NCBI RefSeq assembly: GCF_022581195.2
Contig: NC_061465.1
Coordinates: 4,652,501 to 4,716,500 of the forward strand
Direction of reading: 5' to 3'
DNA: 64,000 nucleotides
Source of the DNA: Helicoverpa zea
Lineage: Eukaryota > Arthropoda > Insecta > Lepidoptera > Noctuidae
This document shows, piece by piece, positions 1 through 10,171 of the stretch (the first letter of the stretch is position 1; each line of letters opens with the position of its first letter). The notes beneath the pieces are model-generated. The model did not search any database, was not told the DNA's origin, and saw only the letters and a program-made list of their open reading frames with translations. A program made the position numbers and the translations under genes.

Positions 1-2
1 CT

Positions 3-47
3 CCGATCCACGGGTTTTCAGACGACGAGCCGCTCGTGATCGCGTGA
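3..47 (+). CDS. Possible C-terminal end of a plus-strand gene (partial)
   Basis: Frame 3 reads PIHGFSDDEPLVIA and then TGA at 45-47. Its third codon positions are GC-rich compared with the AT-rich DNA that follows. A plus-strand AATAAA lies at 760-765, so a 3' UTR of roughly 700 bases would follow. The product cannot be named from 14 residues. Frame 2 is also open, from 2 to a TAA at 65-67, so the reading frame is uncertain. The rest of the gene, if real, lies left of the window. Confidence 0.35.
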   Translation, partial: PIHGFSDDEPLVIA

Positions 48-780
48 GCACCCAACTTGTGATGTAACCGTGATCTTGTCTAAAACATAGTATTTATTTT
101 TTCATAAAAAAAAAAACTCACATCTTAAGACAAATTGTAGTCTGCTTGTGGTTGTAAAATTGAATTAGTTACAATAGTCGAATTTATTTTATTATCGTTA
201 TATTACAACTGCAGTGCATAGGGACATCGATCTAACACATCGATATGTATATTTTTAATTTTTTACTTCATAACGCCCCGAGTATTATTATGTTATTCAG
301 AAGCAATTTATATTATTTTAGTTTTAAAGTAGCTGCGAACATTCCTTGAACACCTTTTTAGCCGAATTAGTGTCAATGACAGAGTGTGCCGGAATGTCCG
401 CAGCGTAACCGACGGGCTGTAAATGGTAAGACTTGTTAAATTATGTTTATAATCTACGTAAAGACATAAGTTATAAGTTTCCGGAGATACGGAATCGTAG
501 GCGACATGAACAATTCTCATTTCATATAATCGGCACCAAAGAATAGAAGTACAACATAAAGAGATATTAACATCTATGCTGAACTGTTGTTACATTATCG
601 TGGATCTCGACATTCCCAATGTGTTTGTGTAATGTTTTTTACTTTAGTTCCTATACAAGTTTAGTGCCGCGTCATCTTATTGACCAGTCTTGTGAAATTG
701 TTAAGTTATCGTTATATGGCTGGGCTCATGTATTATGTAAACTGTGAACATTTAAAGATAATAAATGTTTAAAAGTCCGT
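48..780 (+). other. Probable 3' UTR of the left-edge gene, with poly(A) signal
   Basis: This AT-rich stretch has no coding signal on either strand. AATAAA occurs on the plus strand at 760-765. It probably serves the gene ending at the left edge, whose transcript would then end near 775-790. Confidence 0.35.
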
Positions 781-786
781 TATTGT

Positions 787-792
787 TTTATT
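787..792 (-). other. Poly(A) signal of the serine protease homologue
   Basis: TTTATT on the plus strand gives AATAAA on the minus strand, 15 bases after the stop codon of the protease homologue (808-810). The cleavage site should fall near 765-775, inside the presumed 3' end of the oppositely oriented left gene. Confidence 0.6.
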
Positions 793-807
793 TTCCTTTA
801 CCTTATA

Positions 808-3800
808 TTAGTCCTTTAATACTGCAATAGCCCGCATGGCCCATTCATGTATGGGCAGTAGAACGAGCGTACTGTCCCGAGACACGGCGATCGCTACCGC
901 CGCTTGACGTCCGTGCATGCTGCAAATCAACGAACCGCCTATACCAGTCTGTGAAACGAATAGTTATGACATTCCTGTGCAGATTCATTAAATTGCTTGG
1001 GAGGTGTTGGGCCCAGGTTTGTGCAGAACGATCCTATTTGGGTCCTATACTAAAAAATATCATTGAGTATTGAAAACCTTGCTAGATAAATAATACACGA
1101 TTGATTACGTAAAAGTCTGAAGGTAGTTCTTATTTAATTACCTCTATCATTTAGAGAGAAAGAAAGAGTGTCAATGGAGCTTCTTGCCCGCTCTTCTCCA
1201 TGACACCAACTTTTTGGAACTGTGCAACTAATGTGACGTTTCGTAGTAGCCTGCAATAGGCCTATTTGAAATAAAAACATTTGACTTTGAACGTATGTAT
1301 TCAAAAAGAATAAAGGGACGTTAATGTTGCCAGCAAACTTGTGCGGAGTAGTAAGGTACATAAGGGTTAATTAATAACTCTTTGGAGTTATAAATGCTTG
1401 TTATGAGTTGTTACTTACCACCGTACTGCGGGCCTGCACAGATGCGCACAATGCTTCTTTCGGCACGTTGATCCCATTGAGCGATAGTCGTCCGTTGCAA
1501 GTATGAAGTGATGCACGTTGCCACCGAGACTTTGGACGCATGGCTAAGGACAGAAGAGAGGCCTTATTATAGTGTGTCTCAAAATTTTTTTCTTGATCAT
1601 CATTTCATCTGTCTAGCATTTCCCGGCTGTGTTGGTGGCTAACATCCGACCGGATGCAGATGGTATTTCGATGGAACGACTGCTTTTCTGACCTCCTGAA
1701 CCCGTACAGCACGACATGCTTTGGGAAGGCTGGTTACACATTTTCCGACTTTTGTCCACCCTGACCTTCAGTGCGGTGTCATGTTATCAATGAATCACCT
1801 CTGATTATTACCTATCACAAAAAATAAAATGAAAATATATTAGGAGTTACCAACCTTGATCAAATCCTCCCCATCCGATGAACAGGCATTCATCTCCCAA
1901 TCGCGGATCAGCTAAACACGCCGGATGAATATTGGTCCCAAGTCTAAACGGTCGCTTCCAGTGCTGAAAATAAATACGTGTAAGCAAATACATAGGTATC
2001 TAATAAATAACTAAAATTAAGTTTGTTTTGAGAGTTAACAAAATAATATTGATTGAATGAAGTTTCCAAAGTCAAAACGTGTCCTTTGGTTTTAGGGTGA
2101 AGCAGGAGGAAAGTGACACTGGTTTTAGCCATTATAGTACCTACAGCAGAATTTCACAGCTTATCACATTAATTTACTGGTCCCAATTTTAGGGCGTCAT
2201 GTACACGAAATCAGAGACCCCGACAGCAAAAGTGACTCACCAAAAACGCCAAGTTGTTGTTCAATCCCCCATGCTTATATTGGGGATGCAAGCGGTAGGA
2301 AATGACTCGGCTTCTTGACCGCGATCTCTCATTGAGGTTCCAAAGTCCGACGATTAGTGTCACGTCCCCGGGGGAGCTCCTGGTAACGTGAATACAAGGG
2401 TTACTCATGACCCCTGACTACAATTATAGTGATTGCTATAATTAGTACAGGGGCATGACTAAACACCATTTCGTAATAAATAAATAAATACCTTTGCAAG
2501 CTCGCGTATAGCATCAATTTATATTATTACCTAATAAGGAAAAAGGATTATACCTGTTATTGCAAAAGTACAAATTGTGGCTACAAGGGTTTAAATCCCA
2601 ATTCCAAGTAAATACTGAAAGGTCGTGGACTTTGGTCTCTTTGACAGAGATACCAAACTTCCACGAATCATTTGTATAACGTAACGCGGTGTCCTGCGTG
2701 AGCGACGAACGCGACGCGATGCGACGCAACACGACGCGACGTAATGCGACGCGATGCTATACGCCACAAATGTCCTACGTGATTTTGGTCATTACTTCTC
2801 AAATCATGTAGAAGTACAGTACAATTTTGCTTGAAAGTTCATATTTAAAGTACAGACAGCAACATTCTTTCAAGTTCTTTGTACTTAATAAACGATTTCT
2901 ATAATGTTTATGTTTTTTGTCCCACAACAATCTTTATTCACGCACTGCGGCGATCAACGCTTCTGAATAGTTCGTGGTGTCGCATCTGGTCGCCCTCAAA
3001 ACAAGTTCGCGTTACGTCGCGTCTCGCCGCAGACTGTCACATAGGCCGCATGTGGGGAATGCCGTTGAGTTGATCACGTTCGTCGCGTTAGCAGCATCGC
3101 GTCGCGTCGCGTTCGTCGTTCATGCAGGACACCGCGTAAGCGTGGATTTTACATAGGCGAATAGATGTGATATATGAACCTAAAGTACAGATTTTCATAC
3201 TTAGTTTGACTTCCTCTACCCAGTTACCTGGGCAACCCAATAACCATTGGTAAGACTGGTTGTCCGACTTATTGGCTTCTGATTACCCGTAACGCCTGCC
3301 AAAGCTGTTAAATGATAGCTAAATGTTTTACTAAGGGACGAAGATATCTTCGAAAGAAACTTGAGTGGACCAGCTCACCTATGCACGCAATCTGCTGCAG
3401 TGACGGCAGCTTGGGGATGAATGAGCGTGGCGTAGCATTGCACAACGTTCAGCTTATGTGTCGGTACCACTAGTGCCAGCCAGGGGTGCGAGCCGTTCTC
3501 TGTGTCACCTATCTGCTTGCCTTGTAAGATAGAGATTGAAAGTTAAGCCCCAATAAATTAATTGTGGTTTCAAGAAAGCCCAAGAAACAGTCTTCTCCAA
3601 CCACACTAAGTTATTAATATTATCTTAATTTAGACCTCGTTAAATATTTCCGAAGATATTTTAACAATCCAAAGTTATTAATGCAGACGGCAATTTCCTT
3701 TCATAGAAGTTGACTAAATAAAGATAAATGAAGACAACTTTCTTATATTCAATCTAGGTCAAAATGCTCACCTTTATTTTTTGAATTCAAAGTCTTTGAT

Positions 3801-5422
3801 GTCTTTCCACAACCATGAAATACTTGAAGGTCTTCAAAATCACTATTATTAATTTCAGAACTCGCTTCAAAGGGTCCATTAACTAATGATTCCTTGCTAT
3901 CATCCTCTGCAAAGCTTTCCGTTGTTGTTGTTCTCGCTACAAATGGTCGCGGCTTACTTTTGTTTCTCATTAAATTAAGGAGTTTAAAATCTTGTAAAAC
4001 ATTGAAGTCTGGGTTGGACTGATAGCTAATAGTTTGACTTTCTGCTTTGTAGTTCGATTCGTCTGATGCGGTCGATAATTTTAATGGCTTCCCGCGTTTA
4101 GATTTCTTGTCAGTTCCTGTAACAAGGATATTAATAGTTAATAAGTGTATTAGTTTGATTTTTAGAGAGGTAAATCTAGTTTGAAGACTTGCCGAGTCTA
4201 GGATCAATAGTAGAGTATCCGAACTGGCCACTGTCATTATCGTCATAATCCTCATCGCTTCCATATACTGAACCTTTATTTTTATTGAAGAAAGTCCAAT
4301 CAGGACGACTTTGTCCATGATCCGAATATAATCCAGTGAGTCCCGGTTTTGGTACTTCAACTACATAATCTTCAACATAATCATCTATATAATCATATCT
4401 TGTGTTCGGTTCTTGTTTCTGATTGTTTTGGTGTTTCAAATTTTTTACATTCCAATATGGGTCGTCGTAATCGTAGTCAGGAGTAGAAATCTTTGTCTGT
4501 GTAGGCTTTGATTTGTGGCTTTGTTGTGCATATCTACGTTGAAGCAAAATGTCTCTTTGCTTTTGAGCATAATTTTCCTTGTTCGATCTTTTGGGTCGCT
4601 TTATTTTTCTTGAGGTGTCCGGGAATATTATTTTTGATTGTTCCTGGTTTTTATTTTCTAACGGAAGCACACAACATATTTTGTATTGGTTATTGTTGAT
4701 TTTGCTTGCTGCTCTGAAAATTATAGATATAAAAAAAGGAAATTCTATTGAAAAATATACTTCGAGAATTATATTTATATTGATTGTCGAACTTACTTGA
4801 TATCTAAAACGACTCCGTTACGCTGACTGCATTCGGCTCTTTTTATAAATGTGCAAATACTTTCAGACTGTTTCTCTCGGTAATTCATATTAAATGATAT
4901 TTTATCATTGTACAGAATGCTCCCATTATTTATATTTTCAGTATTGTTTTCACTCGTAGTAGTGGGTGAAACAGTTGTAGAATTAAATAAATCTTTCCAT
5001 ATAAAATTATCGCCATCAGGAAATCTAAATGTGAATTTGTCACCAATCTCAGGCGAGTCAGTTCGTTCCTCTCCAGATTCTGTAATACTGTTACTGTTTA
5101 CATTACTAAAATAAACTTTCTTTTCTTCTTCTGGCCACTTTATAATGTTGTGATTAACTATTTCTTTAGAGGCTCTTTCAGGTTCACTATTACTGATACT
5201 TATACTCTCCGAAAATTCTACTTCACTGTCTGGTTTGTTATCTCTAAATACAATTCTCGCACTTTCATCCGTATCAAACTCACTCAAATTTTCAAACGTA
5301 GGTGGCGGTGGTCGCACACTCTGAAAGCTGGCTAGTTTATCGTTTAACCACCAGAACTCGCCGTTTATTTGGGCAAAAGAGAATTTTATTAGAAAGAAAT
5401 AAAAGAGATATTGCACCTGCAT
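808..5422 (-). CDS. Secreted clip-domain-like serine protease homologue, catalytically dead (8 exons, 715 aa)
   Basis: Exons are 5422-4797, 4713-4193, 4116-3772, 3520-3379, 2379-2241, 1963-1855, 1543-1419 and 948-808. All phases join without a stop and give 715 residues. Residues 1-18 form a signal peptide (hydrophobic, ending SFAQ). A long acidic Ser/Asn-rich stretch follows. A degenerate clip-like motif has C190, C198 and C222-C223 (four cysteines instead of six). Next comes a basic/acidic low-complexity linker, then CG at 485-486. A trypsin-like domain spans about 500-715. Family landmarks are HPWLAL (509-514), TAADC (538-542), WNL (558-560), NNLAFL (586-591), C607, GWG (621-623) and TGIGGSLIC (670-678). 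His57 is replaced by Asp541, Asp102 by Asn587 and Ser195 by Ile672, so no proteolysis is expected. Such homologues usually act as secreted cofactors or binding proteins. Drosophila scarface is one possible relative, but I cannot assign orthology. Intron 2 is GC-AG. The fifth exon could instead begin 24 bases earlier, in frame. Confidence 0.92.
1166..1291 (+). repeat. 3' end of a retroelement (LINE/SINE type) in intron 7
   Basis: The stretch runs from a TGGAGCTTCTTGCCCGCTC block through TAGCCTGCAATAGGCC to a tail ATTTGACTTTGAA. I recognise this as the 3' tail of a common lepidopteran non-LTR repeat. It lies antisense to the host gene in the 949-1418 intron. No target-site duplication was identified. 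Confidence 0.55.
2684..3137. mobile_element. Short inverted-repeat element (MITE-like) in intron 4
   Basis: The left end ACGCGGTGTCCTGC (2684-2697) is repeated inverted at 3124-3137. The inverted similarity continues inward as CGACGAACGCGACGCG-type GC-rich units (about 2700-2757 and 3080-3120). The element is about 454 bases, has no coding capacity and sits between exons 4 and 5 of the protease homologue. The TCG/ACG-rich composition contrasts with the AT-rich flanks. Confidence 0.65.
3205..3305. repeat. Retroelement 3' remnant in intron 4
   Basis: Phrases such as CCCAGTTACC, GGTAAGACTG and GGCTTCTGATTA also occur near 58850-58890 and inside the Helitrons (24090-24130 and its inverted copy near 32200). 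These are pieces of one dispersed lepidopteran repeat tail. It is degraded and the boundaries are approximate. Confidence 0.4.
4117..4192 (-). other. GC-AG intron (intron 2 of the protease homologue)
   Basis: Exon 2 ends CTCG at 4193 and the intron begins GCAAGT. It ends TTGTTACAG before 4116. The split codon G|GA restores the frame exactly, reading L-G-T-D-K. No GT donor nearby preserves the frame, and reading through meets a stop after KSSN. The 76-base length is normal for an insect intron. Confidence 0.8.
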
Positions 5423-7105
5423 CGTTTTGGAATAGGTGCTCGTTTGTTAGATAATTTAGTTCAAATGCAGGATGTTGCACTTGTTGCAATGTTGTCGCGT
5501 GATTTCGTTATAATGCACTGGTCTATTATTCGACTACAATTATGTTATTCGCGTTGGCTACACGCTCTGTTCCCGCGCACGTCCTGTGACTGTAATTTTA
5601 TGTCGAGCACTGAACTGACCAGCTTTTGTTTTGGTATCTCTACAGTTAAGTAGGCAATGTAGTTCGTCTCGTATGTCGATAACAATTTGCGATTTTATTT
5701 TGAACCTTTAAGCGATTTTAAAATTATTATTGATTGATAGGTAGTATATAGATTATAGATCATAGGTACTCACAGAAACACTAACTGAATTTCACGATTC
5801 ATTTTTATCTAACTGCCATATTTTATCAACTGCGAAATTATATAGACGCTTGTAACTTTATAGTATATCTATGTAATTGACGACTCTCAAATCCTGACCC
5901 CGAATTGCAGAAGAAAACCTGCTGAATGTCGTAGCAATCAAGAAAATATTTAGGTGTGGTGGTTGTAACTAAATATTCGTAGGTACGTATTATTAGCATC
6001 CCATCATCATTGAGGAAGAAGCATGAAGTTATCACAGTTACAGTCCATACCCACTAATTCAGATACCTTCTATTTAGATCAAGTACATCAGACAATACAG
6101 TAAACAATTAAAGTTTGACCTAATAAAACAAAAATGTGATAAATTATGTCCATGACATGAATTCTCGCATATAAACAATCTGTGAATCATTCATCAAGTC
6201 TAGTAATCATTACATTATTACTAATAAACACTTAGGTACTTCAATTTAATTTCGTGTTTATAATTAAACAGCTATAAGGATGAACTTGAATTAGTTACTA
6301 GGAATGCTTTTTCAACCTGAATAAAATCGTTCTTCTTTCTTTTAAACTTACTTGTGGGATTAGTTTCGTTTCAGTATTTCAGTGGAATCTTTCTGTCAAA
6401 ACATCAACTAGAGGGATCAAAACTCCCGAACGCAGATATTCCGATCAATTTTTCCGTGTGTAACGTATTGGATGACAAATTAGTTTATGTCGGAGCGTCT
6501 CCCTCGGCAACTTCCTCAAACTCCTGATAAGAGTTACTCTAAAAACTTCGTGCAGTTTCCAAATTGATTTCGATCGAAACTAGAAACTTAGTGCTGCCAA
6601 CCGATAACTTAGTTTGTAGGGAACTAACGGGAATTTGTTTTCTAGTATTCATTAAACTTTTGCAGCTGTTATCCGTTCTGCAGCTCTTGCTATGTGAAGT
6701 GGAATAGATGTTGGAGTAATGAAAATTTTCTCTCTCCATTGTCTTTTATTGTTTTCGAGTTGAAATTTATTGAGACTTAAGTCTATTGACTGGGAAGTTA
6801 TTGATTGATAAATATTGTGTTCTCTTAAATTTTAAAGCTGGGATTCAAAGAACAGAGAAATGCTTTCAACTTTGGTTATTGCTTTGTTTGTAAGGATTTG
6901 ACCCAAAAACATTTATTTATTCAAGTCTCCAAGTCATTTATGGTTGAAATGTCACGATATGATGCCAATCGCTTGTCTTTCCGATGTGAACGTGGTTCGC
7001 AAAAATAAATAAGAAGTAGGTAGGTATGTAAAAGGTCGCAGGGTCGCTTAGTCAAATATGGTTCTAGCTAGGCACATTGCTACAGAATAATAATCTAGTA
7101 TTTAC
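5423..7105. other. Upstream region of the protease homologue, no gene seen
   Basis: AT-rich DNA with only short random open frames. It should hold the promoter and 5' UTR of the gene starting at 5422, but I see no convincing TATA or initiator element. It could also be an intron if the candidate exon at 7106-7274 is real. Confidence 0.4.
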
Positions 7106-7274
7106 CTGAATTTCACAAGAGGTCACACATTCGGGAATCATAGCCACGAGTTCGCAAGACTCGCCTATTGTGCCAACGTATCCGCGTATCCTTTTCCCAA
7201 CTATGACACTGGCTGTGGCTGTAGCTGCCATCTCTTGATACAGATGCGGTGTTTTAAATGGCGCGTCTGCCTGA
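7106..7274 (-). CDS. Orphan exon candidate, Cys-containing peptide of unknown function
   Basis: The minus strand has an acceptor TTACAG before 7274 and a donor CAG|GTAAAT after 7106. Between them is an open frame of 56 codons (one leading base) including MAATATASVIVGKRIRGYVG and later SCELVAMIPECVTSCEIQ. An internal ATG in good context (GAGATGG) could start a protein. The even codon use and four closely spaced cysteines look coding. I found no partner exon between here and 5422, and the end phase does not join the protease homologue start. It may be a first exon, a decayed exon or chance. Confidence 0.3.
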
Positions 7275-9200
7275 CTGTAACTTCAAATATCGCGAAACAA
7301 AGCTAGAATAAAAAAATATATTGTAAGTAAAAACAAAAAATAAACATTCTCACACCAATTTGGCGATATTTACAAAGGCAAGAAACACAGTCGAGTTAAA
7401 AGAGCAAAACTATTCTTGTTTATGTGTATTATTCAGACAAGTATTCGTAAGGAGAAGGCAAGGGTTCATTATGTTCATTGTGTATGCAATTAGAATGCAT
7501 AGCTCGCTTCGATCGCTTCCAGGTTGGTGCAGAAAATTGCAATTGTAGGATTTTTCAAGCGTTCCCTCCACAGAGGAAGGAAAGATCAGCGGAGGTACCA
7601 TAAGGCAAGCATGGTCACTCGCCTTCTTGTAGGTCAAGTAACGGACGGGGGCATGAACAAAACGATCAGTTACTACTAGACAAACGAAGTGTTCCTTAAA
7701 ACATCTGTCAACGATTGATCTTAATTCATTGTTGATTTGGTTTTTTAAATGAGTGGGTTTTAAAGAAAGGGTATAACATTTTTTCAACACTACTTTCTTA
7801 GAGGAGATTTTCCATTATGAAATCTCCGCTTGTCATTTTGTTTTCCATGGTTCCCTCTGATCGAGGAGTTCCTTTATTGAATAACAAGACTCCGTTTGTT
7901 TCATCGTTTATTTTGCGTTGATCGGCAATTGTTATTCATGTTGTGGTTTTGAATTGTCAACTAATTGATTACTTGTTACAGTAGAGGAAGATGAATTTAA
8001 TTGGAAATGTATTTTACAACAAAATCGGATTTGTCACCGGAATTTTGGACGCAAAATTCTGCCAACGATGGTGTATTTTGTGATCGTTATGCTTTTCTCG
8101 TAACAGTTACGTAACGTAAGTATAATTGAAAACCCAATTTTATTCTCTTTTCAAAATTCAAACTTTAAAAGGTAAAATTTTCGGAGAATTACACGGAAGC
8201 AATGTCGCGAAGGATCTCGAATCTGTTCCGTTCAACCAGAGAGATTTGTGTGGGCACCGTGAGAGCATTCCGGGGAAATAGTCGCCTTTAGCGCGAGAGC
8301 CGAATACTTTACAGAATATGGAAATAAAACCAGCGTCTAAACTTCTGCAAACCAAAAAATGTGGGTAATATTTTTTTCCTTGCGAGTTTCAGTTATGACG
8401 TCACCAAAGATCGGTAGTTTTTTTTGTGTAAATACCCACCTAAAAATGGTGACATTGATTCGGCTTAAATGTACGACATTATCTACAAGATACATATTAT
8501 TCAGGAAAAAGTCTTTCAAGGAATATGAAGGTAATATAAGGGTTCCATCGACCAATCTTGTCATCCTCTCGACCTTGAATTTCCAAAAAGTCTGAGAATA
8601 TTTGTCGTGACAACCTCTTCGCGTCTTGGGACCCATATCTTTCGCTAGAAGGTCACATTTCTTATTGCTTTGAGACAGCAATTTTTTTACTTATTTCCCA
8701 GAAAATATAGAGTATGAATAAATTTAAAAAGAACTGGAAGATCACCTGCACATAAGGTCTTGTTTCTATGTGGTATTTTGTGGTACTCGTTCAATATTTT
8801 CTTTAAAAATTTTATCAAGCGTGATTTGTACAACATTTTTAAATAAAATTTTCATACTTTCTATTTCTATTATCGATTCACACTTAGCTCCGATATAACC
8901 AGAGACAACCTTCAACGTCGGCAGCCGGAACAATATGGAAAAATCTGCCAAGTGACACTAGATACTATTATTGAATATTAAATTCGTTTATATTTTCATA
9001 AACTAACACATGGATAGCAAAAATAGTTGTTAACGAGCCATAATTTAACTCTCCAAAGCTCACAGCGCACAACTTTTATGTACAGTTTGAATTGAACGAA
9101 ATACACGACACTGCAAATTGAAAAAGTTACAATATTTCGTAGAAACTAATGAGGTAGATATTGTAGCATGATTGAAACCAGGTAAGATGTGAATGGGATT
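7275..9200. other. Gene-free AT-rich stretch
   Basis: No exon with splice sites was recognised. A short repeat at about 7558-7660 (AGATCAGCGGAGGT and GTAGGTCAAGTAACG) shares blocks with 40654-40693 and 42300-42424. Confidence 0.5.
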
Positions 9201-9203
9201 CTG

Positions 9204-9589
9204 ACGTGATAACGTCTTTAAAATCGTTTTAGTCGGATGACATGTTCAGAAACTTGTGTCACACCGAAACCTCACGAGCGCGATCGCAGGTATAACGAGA
9301 GAGAGACGGACCGATCTCCCGTCTCATCTCGAGCGCTGCCAGTCATTCCGTGAAACTTGTCACGCGGAATCCTCACGAGCGGAGGCTGGCATAGCGTTCG
9401 AGTGAGTGGACCGATCTTCTGTCTCTCTCACTCTAGCGGCATACAAACGAATGGAGATTTTTACACCCGAAATTTATCATCAAAAGTGTCAATAAAACGA
9501 TAGATGTAATTTAAAATTTGAAAAAATTGTTATCTTCATTAATTCCTTACTTCCCAAAAACTTATATCACCAATAAGACGTTATCACGT
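9204..9589. mobile_element. Short inverted-repeat element with an internal tandem duplication
   Basis: ACGTGATAACGTCTT at 9204-9218 is inverted exactly at 9575-9589. Inside, about 9250-9355 and 9352-9460 are diverged tandem copies, each with AAACTTGT, CCTCACGAGCG, GGACCGATCT and a CTCTAGCG/CTCGAGCG block. There is no open frame. The whole looks like a non-autonomous DNA transposon of about 386 bases. Confidence 0.6.
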
Positions 9590-9936
9590 AAACATCTATC
9601 GATCGTAAACCTACTTTACAAACAACCAATTTTTTTTTTAATAGTTATTTCGTAATGATTGATTAGATTCATTCTCGTTATCAATAAAAATGTTTATTTA
9701 TTTAATGAAATTAAGTTACTATTATCCATTAGTAACTTGATTCGTTTAAGATATTTTTTTTTATAATTATTTATTTTTTCCAAATATTATATAATTTTTC
9801 TACTAATTGTCTGAGTTTATTTAATAATTAATAATGAATTATATGTATACACATATTTACATGACCTAAAATATATATACAACAAAAAACAATTACAAAT
9901 TAATTTGTTTTTTTTTTTTTTTTCAAATTACATATT

Positions 9937-10171
9937 ATTATAGTTCGGCCATTCAGAGAATGCGTTCCTGACACGTCGCGATTGAACTGACGACGTAACT
10001 TTGCAATGGCGTTGCAGTTACGATAAAAATATTTTTGCTGGTTGTTTACCGTTTTAACAATTGAGGAGCATTAAAACAACATTATTATATCAATAATCAA
10101 TGAATGTTATTACGTCGTCAGTTCAATCGCGACGTGTCAGGAACGCATTCTCTGAATGGCCGAACTATAAT
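9937..10171. mobile_element. MITE with perfect 62-bp terminal inverted repeats
   Basis: Bases 9937-9998 are the exact reverse complement of 10110-10171, beginning ATTATAGTTCGGCCATTCAG. The 111-base centre is AT-rich and non-coding, so the element is 235 bases. The ends could trim to GTTCGG...CCGAAC with TA flanks (Tc1/mariner-like target), but the outer bases are themselves palindromic and the exact termini are ambiguous. Confidence 0.8.

Noticed and set aside
2879..3156. Plus-strand Arg-rich frames
   Set aside because: They come from the CGACG-rich end of an intronic inverted-repeat element.
7410..7790. 126-codon minus-strand frame
   Set aside because: It covers a dispersed repeat shared with 40654-40693 and 42300-42424. 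Not a gene.
9140..9165. let-7-like GAGGTAG word
   Set aside because: Only seven bases match and no precursor hairpin is present.
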